From positions 1 to 9,214 of the forward strand of contig CALCPT010000503.1 in NCBI GenBank assembly GCA_937897265.1: 9,214 nt of DNA, read 5' to 3'. Of this stretch, positions 1 through 6,076 are shown piece after piece; the first letter of the stretch is position 1, and each line of letters begins with the position of its first letter. The stretch comes from an uncultured Alcaligenaceae bacterium (lineage in GTDB: Bacteria; Pseudomonadota; Gammaproteobacteria; Burkholderiales; Burkholderiaceae_B). Both the position numbers and the translations under genes were made by a program. The notes under the pieces are model-generated. The model was given only the letters and a program-made list of their open reading frames with translations, had not been told where the DNA came from and did not search any database.

Positions 1-1
1 C

Positions 2-340
2 GAAAATACGCTGGCCGCGACTAAGCACGATAAAGAACAGAACCACCTACTGACCGTTGCAAAAAATATCGCAGGCGGACATCACGAATGGTGGAATGGC
101 GAGGGCTACCCTAGGGGCACACAACAGCAGCTGATCCCCTTAGAGGCCCGAATTATGGCGCTAGCCGACGTCTATGACGCGCTAGTCTCGGAAAGGGTAT
201 ACAAAAAGAACTGGACACACGAGCAGGCCGTTCAGTTCATCCTAGAGAAAAAAGGGATACAGTTCGATCCGCTAATCGTTGACGCTTTTTTATATGAACG
301 TGACGCGTGCAATCAAATTGCCCAAACATTTAAAGACTGA
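2..340 (+). CDS. HD-GYP domain protein, C-terminal part (5' end outside window)
   Basis: Only the last 112 codons are present, read in frame from base 2 to a TGA at 338-340. The protein shows HHEWWNGEGYPRG (bases 80-118), the HHE...GxGYP signature of HD-GYP phosphodiesterases. It is followed by IPLEARIMALADVYDAL, the typical helix downstream of it, and by KGIQFDPLIVDAF, the usual end of the domain. Proteins of this family hydrolyse cyclic di-GMP with a metal centre and often carry an N-terminal receiver or sensor domain. That part lies outside the window, so the input signal is unknown. The first HD metal ligands are also outside, so activity cannot be judged. It converges on the lipoprotein gene, with a shared terminator between them. 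The family call is firm; the exact architecture is unknown. Confidence 0.9.
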   Translation, partial: ENTLAATKHDKEQNHLLTVAKNIAGGHHEWWNGEGYPRGTQQQLIPLEARIMALADVYDALVSERVYKKNWTHEQAVQFILEKKGIQFDPLIVDAFLYERDACNQIAQTFKD

Positions 341-411
341 AGTCTGCACGATCAAGCTTAGCCTTGAGGCCTGAAACAACCGGTTGCACTGACCAAAACA
401 CAGGCTGAACC

Positions 412-444
412 AAAAAAAAACTGACCCAGCGGGTCAGTTTTTTT
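412..444. terminator. bidirectional Rho-independent terminator
   Basis: A perfect 7-bp stem, CTGACCC (421-427) and GGGTCAG (431-437), closes an AGC loop. It is flanked by nine A on the left (412-420) and seven T on the right (438-444). It therefore ends transcription in both directions and serves the HD-GYP gene ending at 340 and the lipoprotein gene ending at 470, which converge here. Confidence 0.93.
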
Positions 445-469
445 ACGTTCAAATCAAACTAAACCATCT

Positions 470-1732
470 TTATTTGATCAGCACAGCCGGCGATACAGGA
501 ATCGAACCTGGTACTTTTGTCAGGGTCAACATTTGCGACAACATCACCAAGACTTGATTAGTGTACGTTGTATTGCCTTCATCTTTCGGCACCGAGTATT
601 TCACACCTTGATAAGTCACGCTCAGCATCGGATCGCCAGAGGTCGTACCTTTGTTAACAACAAACAAAGGCTTCGACTGCGCCAAAATTTGCTCTAAGGT
701 TACGTTATCAGCTAGTTTTCCAGAGTCAACCACTTTAATCAGGCGTGGCTCTGGTCCATTTTGAATGTTAACCAAGGCTCCTAAGAACTCAAACACGTTA
801 CGAACAGAACGCAGTTTGATGATCAAAGTCACTTCTGGCTTGGACTTATCGGTCGCGCCGCTCGAAGCTTTAGAGCTCTTGCAATAGGCTGACTGTGCAA
901 GCCTAAACGACAACTGCTCATCTGCCGCCTTCTGCTCTAAGCAGATGCGCGCCTCAGGTGGCATCATTCTCATCACTTGAAAACCGTCACGCCCACCGGC
1001 CAACTTTGTTGGCACCAAAGCAGTCATCGGGATCGAAGTCGCGGCGGCTACACCCTGCAGGTTACGGTTGACAGTTTCTGCATCCATCGGTGCCGAAACA
1101 GGCATCATAGTTTGTGTTTGCTCGACAGAGATCCCCGCGCGCACTAAGTTGTACAACGTCCGCTGAAACTCAATAAATTTTGGGCTGTAAGGATCGTTGT
1201 AAAACTTGGCTACAGTTTTTCCTTGGGCGTCTTGACCCTCGATCGACTCGATCGCAAGCGAAAACAAAACGTCACGTGTTGCAGTCTGAGAATTCAGCAA
1301 ACTTGCAATCGCGCCGGGCTTCAGATCAGAAAGAAACGAAACCATAAAACTCGAGTTGTCGAGCGACGACTGTGTGAAATTAAAGCTGTTATTCACTGCA
1401 AGCGATACACCAGCACTCACACCCGAACCACCGGCTGGGGTGAAGAATCCTGCCAGTGATGAACCAGGTGCCACACCGTAAATCGATGGGCCCACCTGAG
1501 CCGAATTACTGACACCGCCAGAACCCATCACAGAAGGCATATCTAAGAAACTGACAGGCATTGATTGCGACGAACGAACAATATTTAACAGCACATTGTC
1601 ATTCGCGTATTGCTCGAGCACCTCGCGATAGGCCGAAGACATTTCGCGAAAACTTGTCGAATTAGTCAGGCCTGCACAACCCGACAGCACAGCGATAAAT
1701 AAAAGCGGGACTAACCTCAGCATCCGATACAT
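470..1732 (-). CDS. hypothetical lipoprotein (420 aa)
   Basis: The N-terminus is a lipoprotein signal: MYRMLRL, then a hydrophobic stretch, then the lipobox LSGC with C19 as the lipidated residue. Alanine at +2 suggests sorting to the outer membrane. Residues 38-65 hold a motif (YANDNVLLNIVRSSQ...VSFLDM) that I recall from uncharacterised proteobacterial lipoproteins. Residues 67-135 are Gly/Ser/Asn-rich and poor in charge. C264 and C284 could form a disulfide. The C-terminal third (about 300-420) looks like an alpha/beta domain with a conserved-looking LRSVRNVFEFLGALV segment. No enzymatic motif is visible. The first ATG is chosen because AAGAGG lies 5 nt upstream of it; the ATG at codon 4 would be 14 nt away. 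It has its own candidate promoter and ends at the strong bidirectional terminator. The function is unknown. Confidence 0.85.
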   Translation of the reverse strand: MYRMLRLVPLLFIAVLSGCAGLTNSTSFREMSSAYREVLEQYANDNVLLNIVRSSQSMPVSFLDMPSVMGSGGVSNSAQVGPSIYGVAPGSSLAGFFTPAGGSGVSAGVSLAVNNSFNFTQSSLDNSSFMVSFLSDLKPGAIASLLNSQTATRDVLFSLAIESIEGQDAQGKTVAKFYNDPYSPKFIEFQRTLYNLVRAGISVEQTQTMMPVSAPMDAETVNRNLQGVAAATSIPMTALVPTKLAGGRDGFQVMRMMPPEARICLEQKAADEQLSFRLAQSAYCKSSKASSGATDKSKPEVTLIIKLRSVRNVFEFLGALVNIQNGPEPRLIKVVDSGKLADNVTLEQILAQSKPLFVVNKGTTSGDPMLSVTYQGVKYSVPKDEGNTTYTNQVLVMLSQMLTLTKVPGSIPVSPAVLIK

Positions 1733-1737
1733 ATAAG

Positions 1738-1743
1738 CCTCTT
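1738..1743 (-). promoter_or_regulatory. ribosome binding site of the lipoprotein gene
   Basis: AAGAGG on the minus strand lies 5 nt upstream of the ATG at 1732. This favours that ATG over the in-frame ATG at 1723. Confidence 0.65.
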
Positions 1744-1763
1744 AAATTAATTGACTATTTTTG

Positions 1764-1792
1764 TTTATAAAACGTAAAAGAACCACAGACAA
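1764..1792 (-). promoter_or_regulatory. candidate sigma70 promoter of the lipoprotein gene
   Basis: On the minus strand, a -35-like TTGTCT (1787-1792) and a -10-like TATAAA (1764-1769) are separated by exactly 17 nt. The region is very AT-rich. Transcription would start near 1757, leaving a leader of about 25 nt that contains the AAGAGG ribosome binding site. This suggests the lipoprotein is transcribed at least partly independently of the genes upstream of it. Confidence 0.5.
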
Positions 1793-1813
1793 AAAACAAA
1801 ATCTGGCAACTCA

Positions 1814-2029
1814 CTAACTCACTTCTTTAAACTTCCACCAACGTTTAGCGCGTAACTTTGTGCTTTGGGGCTTCGCTTCAGCCGGTCTTAATCCCAACAA
1901 ACCATAAAAAGCCACAATAGGTGTCGCGACGACTGCAAACAACAACACCCCCCAAAAGCCAACTCGACACTTTCGTCCACACAAAGCCACCACCACAGCG
2001 AGGCTCAGGTAAGCAATCATTAACTCCAT
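1814..2029 (-). CDS. small two-helix membrane protein (71 aa)
   Basis: The 71-residue protein has two hydrophobic segments, about residues 3-17 (MIAYLSLAVVVALCG) and 22-46 (rich in V, L, F, G), joined by a short basic Cys-containing turn (GRKCRVG). A basic cytoplasmic-looking tail rich in K, R and W follows. The layout predicts an integral inner membrane protein with a short loop. A strong AGGAG (top strand 2036-2040) lies 6 nt before the ATG, which makes this a credible translated gene. It follows the SPFH gene by 48 nt with no clear terminator between, so it is probably in the same transcript. GFWGxxxFAxxxTP resembles a motif of small uncharacterised membrane proteins. It may be an accessory subunit of the SPFH or ABC membrane complex; this is inference from position only. 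Confidence 0.75.
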   Translation of the reverse strand: MELMIAYLSLAVVVALCGRKCRVGFWGVLLFAVVATPIVAFYGLLGLRPAEAKPQSTKLRAKRWWKFKEVS

Positions 2030-2035
2030 GTAGAT

Positions 2036-2040
2036 CTCCT
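2036..2040 (-). promoter_or_regulatory. strong ribosome binding site of the small membrane protein gene
   Basis: AGGAG on the minus strand is 6 nt from the ATG at 2029. It is the best Shine-Dalgarno sequence in the leftward block, supports translation of the 71-codon gene and fixes its start. Confidence 0.75.
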
Positions 2041-2077
2041 AAAGACTAACTTGCCATCCAGGCGATAGATAACGTTT

Positions 2078-3328
2078 CTATTTTTGTGGTGCACCAGGTG
2101 GCATCGCTCCCGGAGGCGGCCCACCCCGGTTTGCTCCAGGCCCAGGCCCCTGTCCAGCACCACCAGACGCCGCTCCACCTTGCCCTGGTCCACCTTGTCC
2201 TGGCCCACCTGGTCCTGGTCCACCTGGTCCTGGTCCGCCTTGTCCTGGTCCGCCTTGTCCTGGTCCACCTTGCCCTGGTCCGCCTTGCCCTGGTCCGCCT
2301 AGCCCGCCCGGACCACCTGGTCCAGGACCCCCAGGTCCCGGTCCTGGGCCACCCGCACTTGGCATTGCCGGTGCGGGTGAGCTTGGGTTAGCTGTGTCGC
2401 CACTTAGGACGATAGGCAACCCATTGGGCGAAGAGCCAAAAATCACGACTTTTGAATTATTCGACTCTGCCAACTTGAGTGTGGCTTCAATCCCACGAAT
2501 CTTCAGATAGTTATCTGTTAAGCCTGCATTGACGATATCTTGGTATTTTTTAATACCGCCAGCCTCAACCTCTTTGCGCTCTGCCTCAAGACGAGCAGCC
2601 TGCACTTTAAAGACATAGGCTTCTGCAGCCTGTGACTCTGCGATTTTGCTACGAATCGCCGCCTGTATCTCTGCCGGAAACTCCATCGACTCAAGCTGCA
2701 CAGCAGAAATTCTCAAGAGCCTGACGTAGTCCAAACCTGGAGGTCCGAGCTTTTCTAAGATCACCTGATCAGACATGATCGCGATTTCGTTCACCACCCT
2801 TTCGAGTTGTTTCGTAAAGGCCTCTTGTGAGGTCAGTTCTGCAAACATCACTCGAGTCTTGCCGGTGACCTCAGGCAACACGACCTTGGTCACGAAATCA
2901 GGCCCTACATATTTATGCAGTAAAGGCAACGCATACTTGTTAATCTGAAATTGAAACGACACTTTGATGTCAGATCTAAGTTGATCTTTTGTCAAAACTT
3001 CCATCTGAATCTGCTTCATCTGCACGCGAGCGTCATACTCGGTGACGGTGTTTAGCGGAAACACAATATTGAGACCTTCATTCAATATTTTGTCCATCGC
3101 AAGACCACCAGCCAACGGTCGATAGATCACTCCGACAGACCCAGCCGGGATAACGATCACAACCCGCTTCCACAACACCACGATTGCTATTGACAACAGA
3201 ATCGCTGTGAATGTCAGGAGAATAAAATTCCCGGCTATCCAACCCGTGATGGTTCGAATCAACCAAGTCAGAGGGAAAAAGATAAACCCTATTACCCGTT
3301 TACAGAGAGCTAGAAATCGACTTAGCAT
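2078..3328 (-). CDS. SPFH/Band 7 (prohibitin-family) membrane protein with collagen-like Gly-Pro tail
   Basis: The N-terminus has a hydrophobic stretch (about 12-25) and a clear transmembrane helix (about 34-53). An SPFH/Band 7 domain follows (about 56-225), starting with VVIVIPAGSVGVIYRPLAGG. Next is an Ala/Glu-rich coiled coil (about 220-257), then the segment GLTDNYLKIRGIEATLKLAE...SKVVIFG...GLPIVL (about 269-308), typical of the end of bacterial prohibitin homologues. Family members oligomerise into membrane rings or microdomains that scaffold proteases and membrane complexes. The oddity is the last 90 or so residues: a Gly/Pro tail with eight consecutive GGPGQ or GGPGP pentapeptides (344-383) and degenerate copies on both sides. 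Such a tail is not part of the usual family. The ATG at 3328 lies 9 nt after the ABC transporter stop, so the two are probably co-transcribed. The ribosome binding site is weak, which suggests translational coupling. Confidence 0.88.
   Translation of the reverse strand: MLSRFLALCKRVIGFIFFPLTWLIRTITGWIAGNFILLTFTAILLSIAIVVLWKRVVIVIPAGSVGVIYRPLAGGLAMDKILNEGLNIVFPLNTVTEYDARVQMKQIQMEVLTKDQLRSDIKVSFQFQINKYALPLLHKYVGPDFVTKVVLPEVTGKTRVMFAELTSQEAFTKQLERVVNEIAIMSDQVILEKLGPPGLDYVRLLRISAVQLESMEFPAEIQAAIRSKIAESQAAEAYVFKVQAARLEAERKEVEAGGIKKYQDIVNAGLTDNYLKIRGIEATLKLAESNNSKVVIFGSSPNGLPIVLSGDTANPSSPAPAMPSAGGPGPGPGGPGPGGPGGLGGPGQGGPGQGGPGQGGPGQGGPGPGGPGPGGPGQGGPGQGGAASGGAGQGPGPGANRGGPPPGAMPPGAPQK
2180..2299 (-). 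repeat. 15-nt tandem repeat, 8 copies, encoding GGPGQ/GGPGP
   Basis: Eight contiguous 15-nt units have the top-strand consensus TTGTCCTGGTCCRCC, with substitutions mostly at third codon positions plus TTG/TGG changes that switch Gln and Pro. Degenerate units continue to about 2353 (residues 326-343). The unit is a multiple of three, so gain or loss of copies would lengthen or shorten the tail of the SPFH protein without shifting the frame. Confidence 0.95.
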
Positions 3329-3337
3329 AATTTAATC

Positions 3338-4975
3338 TTAATGTTTTGCCTGAATAGACTGACCGTTTTCCATGTAAATAACATGATCTGCTAACTCGTA
3401 GTACTGATCATCATGTGTAATCGCGATTACGGTCTTACCCAGCTCTCGCAACTTTGGAATAATGCTTTCATAAAACTCTTGTCTAAATTCTGGATCCTGA
3501 TCTGCCGCCCATTCATCCAAAACAATTATTTGTCTCTTCTCTAGCAAAGCAACTAGCAGAGCCAAGCGCTTTCGCTGCCCCGTTGAAAAATTGAGGTCAG
3601 AGAAAATGCACTCATCAATAGCAACTTTATTTTCCATCTGAAACAAAGTCAGCAGATCGTTGAGTTCTGCGTCGTCAGTGGCCGGTATGCCATACAGTTT
3701 CCTGAACAAATAAAAATCGCTAAAGACCACTGCGAACAGATCTCGATATGCTGGACTGCTTGGCTCAGCGATGGCCTGCCCATTCACAAGCAACCGACCA
3801 GACTTGGGCTGATACAACCCCAGCAACACGCGCATCAAAGTCGTTTTACCAGAGCCGTTATTGCCTCGAATAAAATACACTTTGCCTATATCGAATTCGT
3901 AACTAATCGGGCCGAGCTCAAAAGGTCGAACGGCCTCATCCCCGCTGTGCACGTAGGTAATCTCTTCGAGCGCCAACGTCTTGATGTCTGAAAACTCAGT
4001 TAACCCGGGCGCAGCGCGGTCATTGCTCTCATATGAAAGTTTTTTACTCAGGTCTAGTAAATTAGTCGCTGCAGCATTTGCCATTGTCATATTCGGCACC
4101 ACAATAATTGCCGCAGACACCGAACTGGCTAAAAACAAAGCAGTCGTCGTAACAGTCAGCACATCCGACGAAAATTCGGGTGAGAAAATCGGCACGACAA
4201 AAATGATCAAACCAACCACCAGATACATAAGCATCTGTAAATGCGTAAAAAATTGCACGACATCTTGCACTAATTTTGTTTTTTCAGTTCTGACAACTTT
4301 AGCTTCGACAATGAGATCTCGCGTCAATTCTAACGCTCGTTGCGAGTTCATTTTCACTTCTTTATAACCACTTAAAAATGCGCCGTACATCCCATTAACC
4401 TGCGCCTCTTTCACAGACACAACCCGAACTCCGGCGACCAACTTATTGAGTTCAATCACGCCGAGAAAAGACAAAAAGCCGACTGCAACCGCAAGGAGCA
4501 GACAGGCCGTGAGCGATATTGTGGCCAAATAAAGCAACAGAAAGCACACAGTTAGCAAAGACTGAAACAAAGACAGTACTGAATTGACCTGCTGCGAGAC
4601 TAGCTCGGTGTCTCTGTTCAAGACTTCGAGTATGTAATCGCGACCCAATTTATCTACCTTCACCAAATTGGAGCGAAACACATCGTGCATGATGCGAATT
4701 TTGAAGCGATAGATAAACTGTTGAGCCTTTGCAACGTTCTCTTTATTCGCACGCTGCGCGGCCACCAAGAAAACAACAAAGATGACAGCGTACGCCACGA
4801 ACATGAGCGTCACACTTTCATTTTTTGAAACGCTGGCTGCCGCCTTGTTAATCACCGCGATCAACAAAGTGTTAAGGGTACCGACCAAAGCTGCCAACAG
4901 AAATAAATGCCTCAAGTGCTGAGGGTTTGAGTCTGTCAAGAAGCTAATCAGATCGGATTTAAACGGATTACGCAT
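3338..4975 (-). CDS. ABC exporter, fused TM-ATPase, cyclic-peptide export (SyrD/PvdE) type
   Basis: This is a 545-residue half-transporter with the membrane domain fused to the ATPase. About six transmembrane helices are visible (near 21-43, 55-73, 134-155, 156-178, 246-266 and 274-294). The nucleotide-binding domain has Walker A GNNGSGKTT (371-379), the FSTGQRKRLAL signature (463-473), Walker B IIVLDE (483-488) with catalytic E488, the D-loop region WAADQDP and switch H521. The Q-loop region reads FAVVFSDFYLF without the canonical Gln. That sequence, the STGQRKR signature and the total length match the cyclic peptide/siderophore exporter family (SyrD, PvdE, YojI-like). Such proteins work as dimers in the inner membrane and export peptides or siderophore precursors to the periplasm. 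The substrate here is unknown. The SPFH gene follows after 9 nt. Upstream is a terminator-like hairpin, and no good ribosome binding site is visible before the ATG. Confidence 0.9.
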   Translation of the reverse strand: MRNPFKSDLISFLTDSNPQHLRHLFLLAALVGTLNTLLIAVINKAAASVSKNESVTLMFVAYAVIFVVFLVAAQRANKENVAKAQQFIYRFKIRIMHDVFRSNLVKVDKLGRDYILEVLNRDTELVSQQVNSVLSLFQSLLTVCFLLLYLATISLTACLLLAVAVGFLSFLGVIELNKLVAGVRVVSVKEAQVNGMYGAFLSGYKEVKMNSQRALELTRDLIVEAKVVRTEKTKLVQDVVQFFTHLQMLMYLVVGLIIFVVPIFSPEFSSDVLTVTTTALFLASSVSAAIIVVPNMTMANAAATNLLDLSKKLSYESNDRAAPGLTEFSDIKTLALEEITYVHSGDEAVRPFELGPISYEFDIGKVYFIRGNNGSGKTTLMRVLLGLYQPKSGRLLVNGQAIAEPSSPAYRDLFAVVFSDFYLFRKLYGIPATDDAELNDLLTLFQMENKVAIDECIFSDLNFSTGQRKRLALLVALLEKRQIIVLDEWAADQDPEFRQEFYESIIPKLRELGKTVIAITHDDQYYELADHVIYMENGQSIQAKH

Positions 4976-4992
4976 TGGGATACTTATTCTTT

Positions 4993-5021
4993 AAAAAAAG
5001 GGTCACTCGCGGTACGTGACC
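4993..5021 (-). terminator. Rho-independent terminator-like hairpin between the DUF697 and ABC transporter genes
   Basis: On the minus strand, GGTCAC (top 5016-5021) pairs with GTGACC (top 5001-5006) around a 9-nt loop, followed by C and seven T (top 4993-4999). The stem starts 1 nt after the DUF697 gene stop, and the T-run ends 17 nt before the ABC transporter ATG. No full promoter fits in those 17 nt, so the hairpin is more likely a leaky terminator or attenuator inside one operon, unless the ABC gene has a promoter within the DUF697 gene. Confidence 0.65.
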
Positions 5022-6074
5022 TCAAGCCTGTGCCTGCACTGTTTTATCTTTAAATCTCGATCTACGTTTTTCAATTTGTTCAGCTATGTATTGCCTGACT
5101 TTTTCTGGCTGAAAATCGTGCATTCTTCCGTTGGCCTCAAAGTGGCTGATGAAGACCGCGCCAATCGCTTTACTCGTCACATAGGAAATTGAGGGTTCTA
5201 TCGCAAACATCATAATTGGACCAATTCCGGGCGCGAAGCGCGCCATTTGCTTAGCCAGCACACCCGCTAGCGTTTGCGTGGCCGCACCACCCGCAACACC
5301 CGAAGCAATTGCCACTGCGGCGGTGTGCTCGAAGTCAACCTTGTACAGCTTACATAGGTCATAAATCATCTTGACCTGTACACCAGAGATTGCCGCCATG
5401 TCCACGAAAGGGGTCGGTATAAAGCTAACAGCGACTGACCACCGAGACCAACGCGTAACAATCTTTTGCGCTGCTAATTTAGTTCGGGTGGCCTCTGCCT
5501 TCAAAGATACGCGTGCTCGGCTCAATTCGTTTTGAAAAACATCTTCAGCAGTCAAATATGAGCTGGGTAACGCTGCAACGGCAATCGGCGGGTTCAATCC
5601 ACCCGACTGTTCAAGCACCTTGACCGGGGTATAGTGATGCATAACGAGTTCTTCATCACGGTTAAACATCGGGACGGGAGACCGAGCGATCTCTGCAGCC
5701 AAAAGTTGCTCGGCAGTCTCAGCGCCTGTTGCAGCCTTGGGATGTTTCACATCATTTGAAGATTGAGTCGTACCCGCAGCTTTCGCAAAAGCGGTCTTGG
5801 CAGCTCTCGTTTGCACAGGGCTGGATGTCAATTGATCCTTTTCAGCAGAATCGCTAAGGCTCACCGTTTTCGTAGCAGCCGAAGCGGCGTTGCTGGTATC
5901 GGTGGGAGCGACCTCGTTCGGGGAAACATGTTTTTTGCGCGGGCGCACAACCTTCTCGACCTTCGAATCCTTGGCAGCCTTGGCAGCCTTTTTAGGCGTA
6001 TCCGCGGGCTTCGCGCGAGTCGAGATGTCGTCTAACGGGTTCTGAGAGATTGTTTTACGTGTTCGACTGGCCAT
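5022..6074 (-). CDS. DUF697-like membrane-associated protein with long basic disordered N-terminus (350 aa)
   Basis: The protein has two parts. Residues 1 to about 130 are low complexity, rich in Ala, Lys, Ser, Thr and Pro, with histone-H1-like stretches (PKKAAKAAKDSK, RPRKK) and a basic start (MASRTRK). Residues about 203-315 match the DUF697/YcjF-like pattern: an amphipathic helix, then SVAVSFIPTPFVDMAAISGVQVKMIYDLCKLY in two pieces (213-230, 231-244), then Gly/Ala-rich hydrophobic helices (252-275, 282-310). In other proteins this domain is linked to GTPases and the inner membrane; no GTPase domain is present here. A charged helix ends the protein. It starts 2 nt after the ParA stop, which implies translational coupling and a joint function. 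A role as the ParA partner or cargo adaptor is inference. The start is the only ATG near the ParA stop, with a weak GAG-type ribosome binding site inside parA. Confidence 0.75.
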   Translation of the reverse strand: MASRTRKTISQNPLDDISTRAKPADTPKKAAKAAKDSKVEKVVRPRKKHVSPNEVAPTDTSNAASAATKTVSLSDSAEKDQLTSSPVQTRAAKTAFAKAAGTTQSSNDVKHPKAATGAETAEQLLAAEIARSPVPMFNRDEELVMHHYTPVKVLEQSGGLNPPIAVAALPSSYLTAEDVFQNELSRARVSLKAEATRTKLAAQKIVTRWSRWSVAVSFIPTPFVDMAAISGVQVKMIYDLCKLYKVDFEHTAAVAIASGVAGGAATQTLAGVLAKQMARFAPGIGPIMMFAIEPSISYVTSKAIGAVFISHFEANGRMHDFQPEKVRQYIAEQIEKRRSRFKDKTVQAQA

Positions 6075-6076
6075 GT

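Noticed and set aside
1733..1813. Possible terminator between the small membrane protein gene and the lipoprotein gene (CAGA...TCTG with T-rich loop)
   Set aside because: The stem is only 4-5 bp with a long AT loop and no proper T-run after it; the region is better explained as a promoter.
2020..2268. 82-codon minus-strand frame with DQDKVDQ-type repeats
   Set aside because: It is another frame of the same 15-nt repeat inside the SPFH gene; no independent start signals.
2086..2391. 101-codon open frame on the + strand across the repeat (LVLVHLVLVRL-type protein)
   Set aside because: It is the antisense reading of the Gly-Pro tandem repeat; the repetitive hydrophobic product, lack of a ribosome binding site and overlap with a clear gene mark it as a shadow.
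3698..3730. Defective ATPase because the Q-loop Gln is missing in the ABC exporter
   Set aside because: To my knowledge the FSDF-type sequence at this place is normal in the SyrD/PvdE-type family, and all other ATPase motifs are intact.
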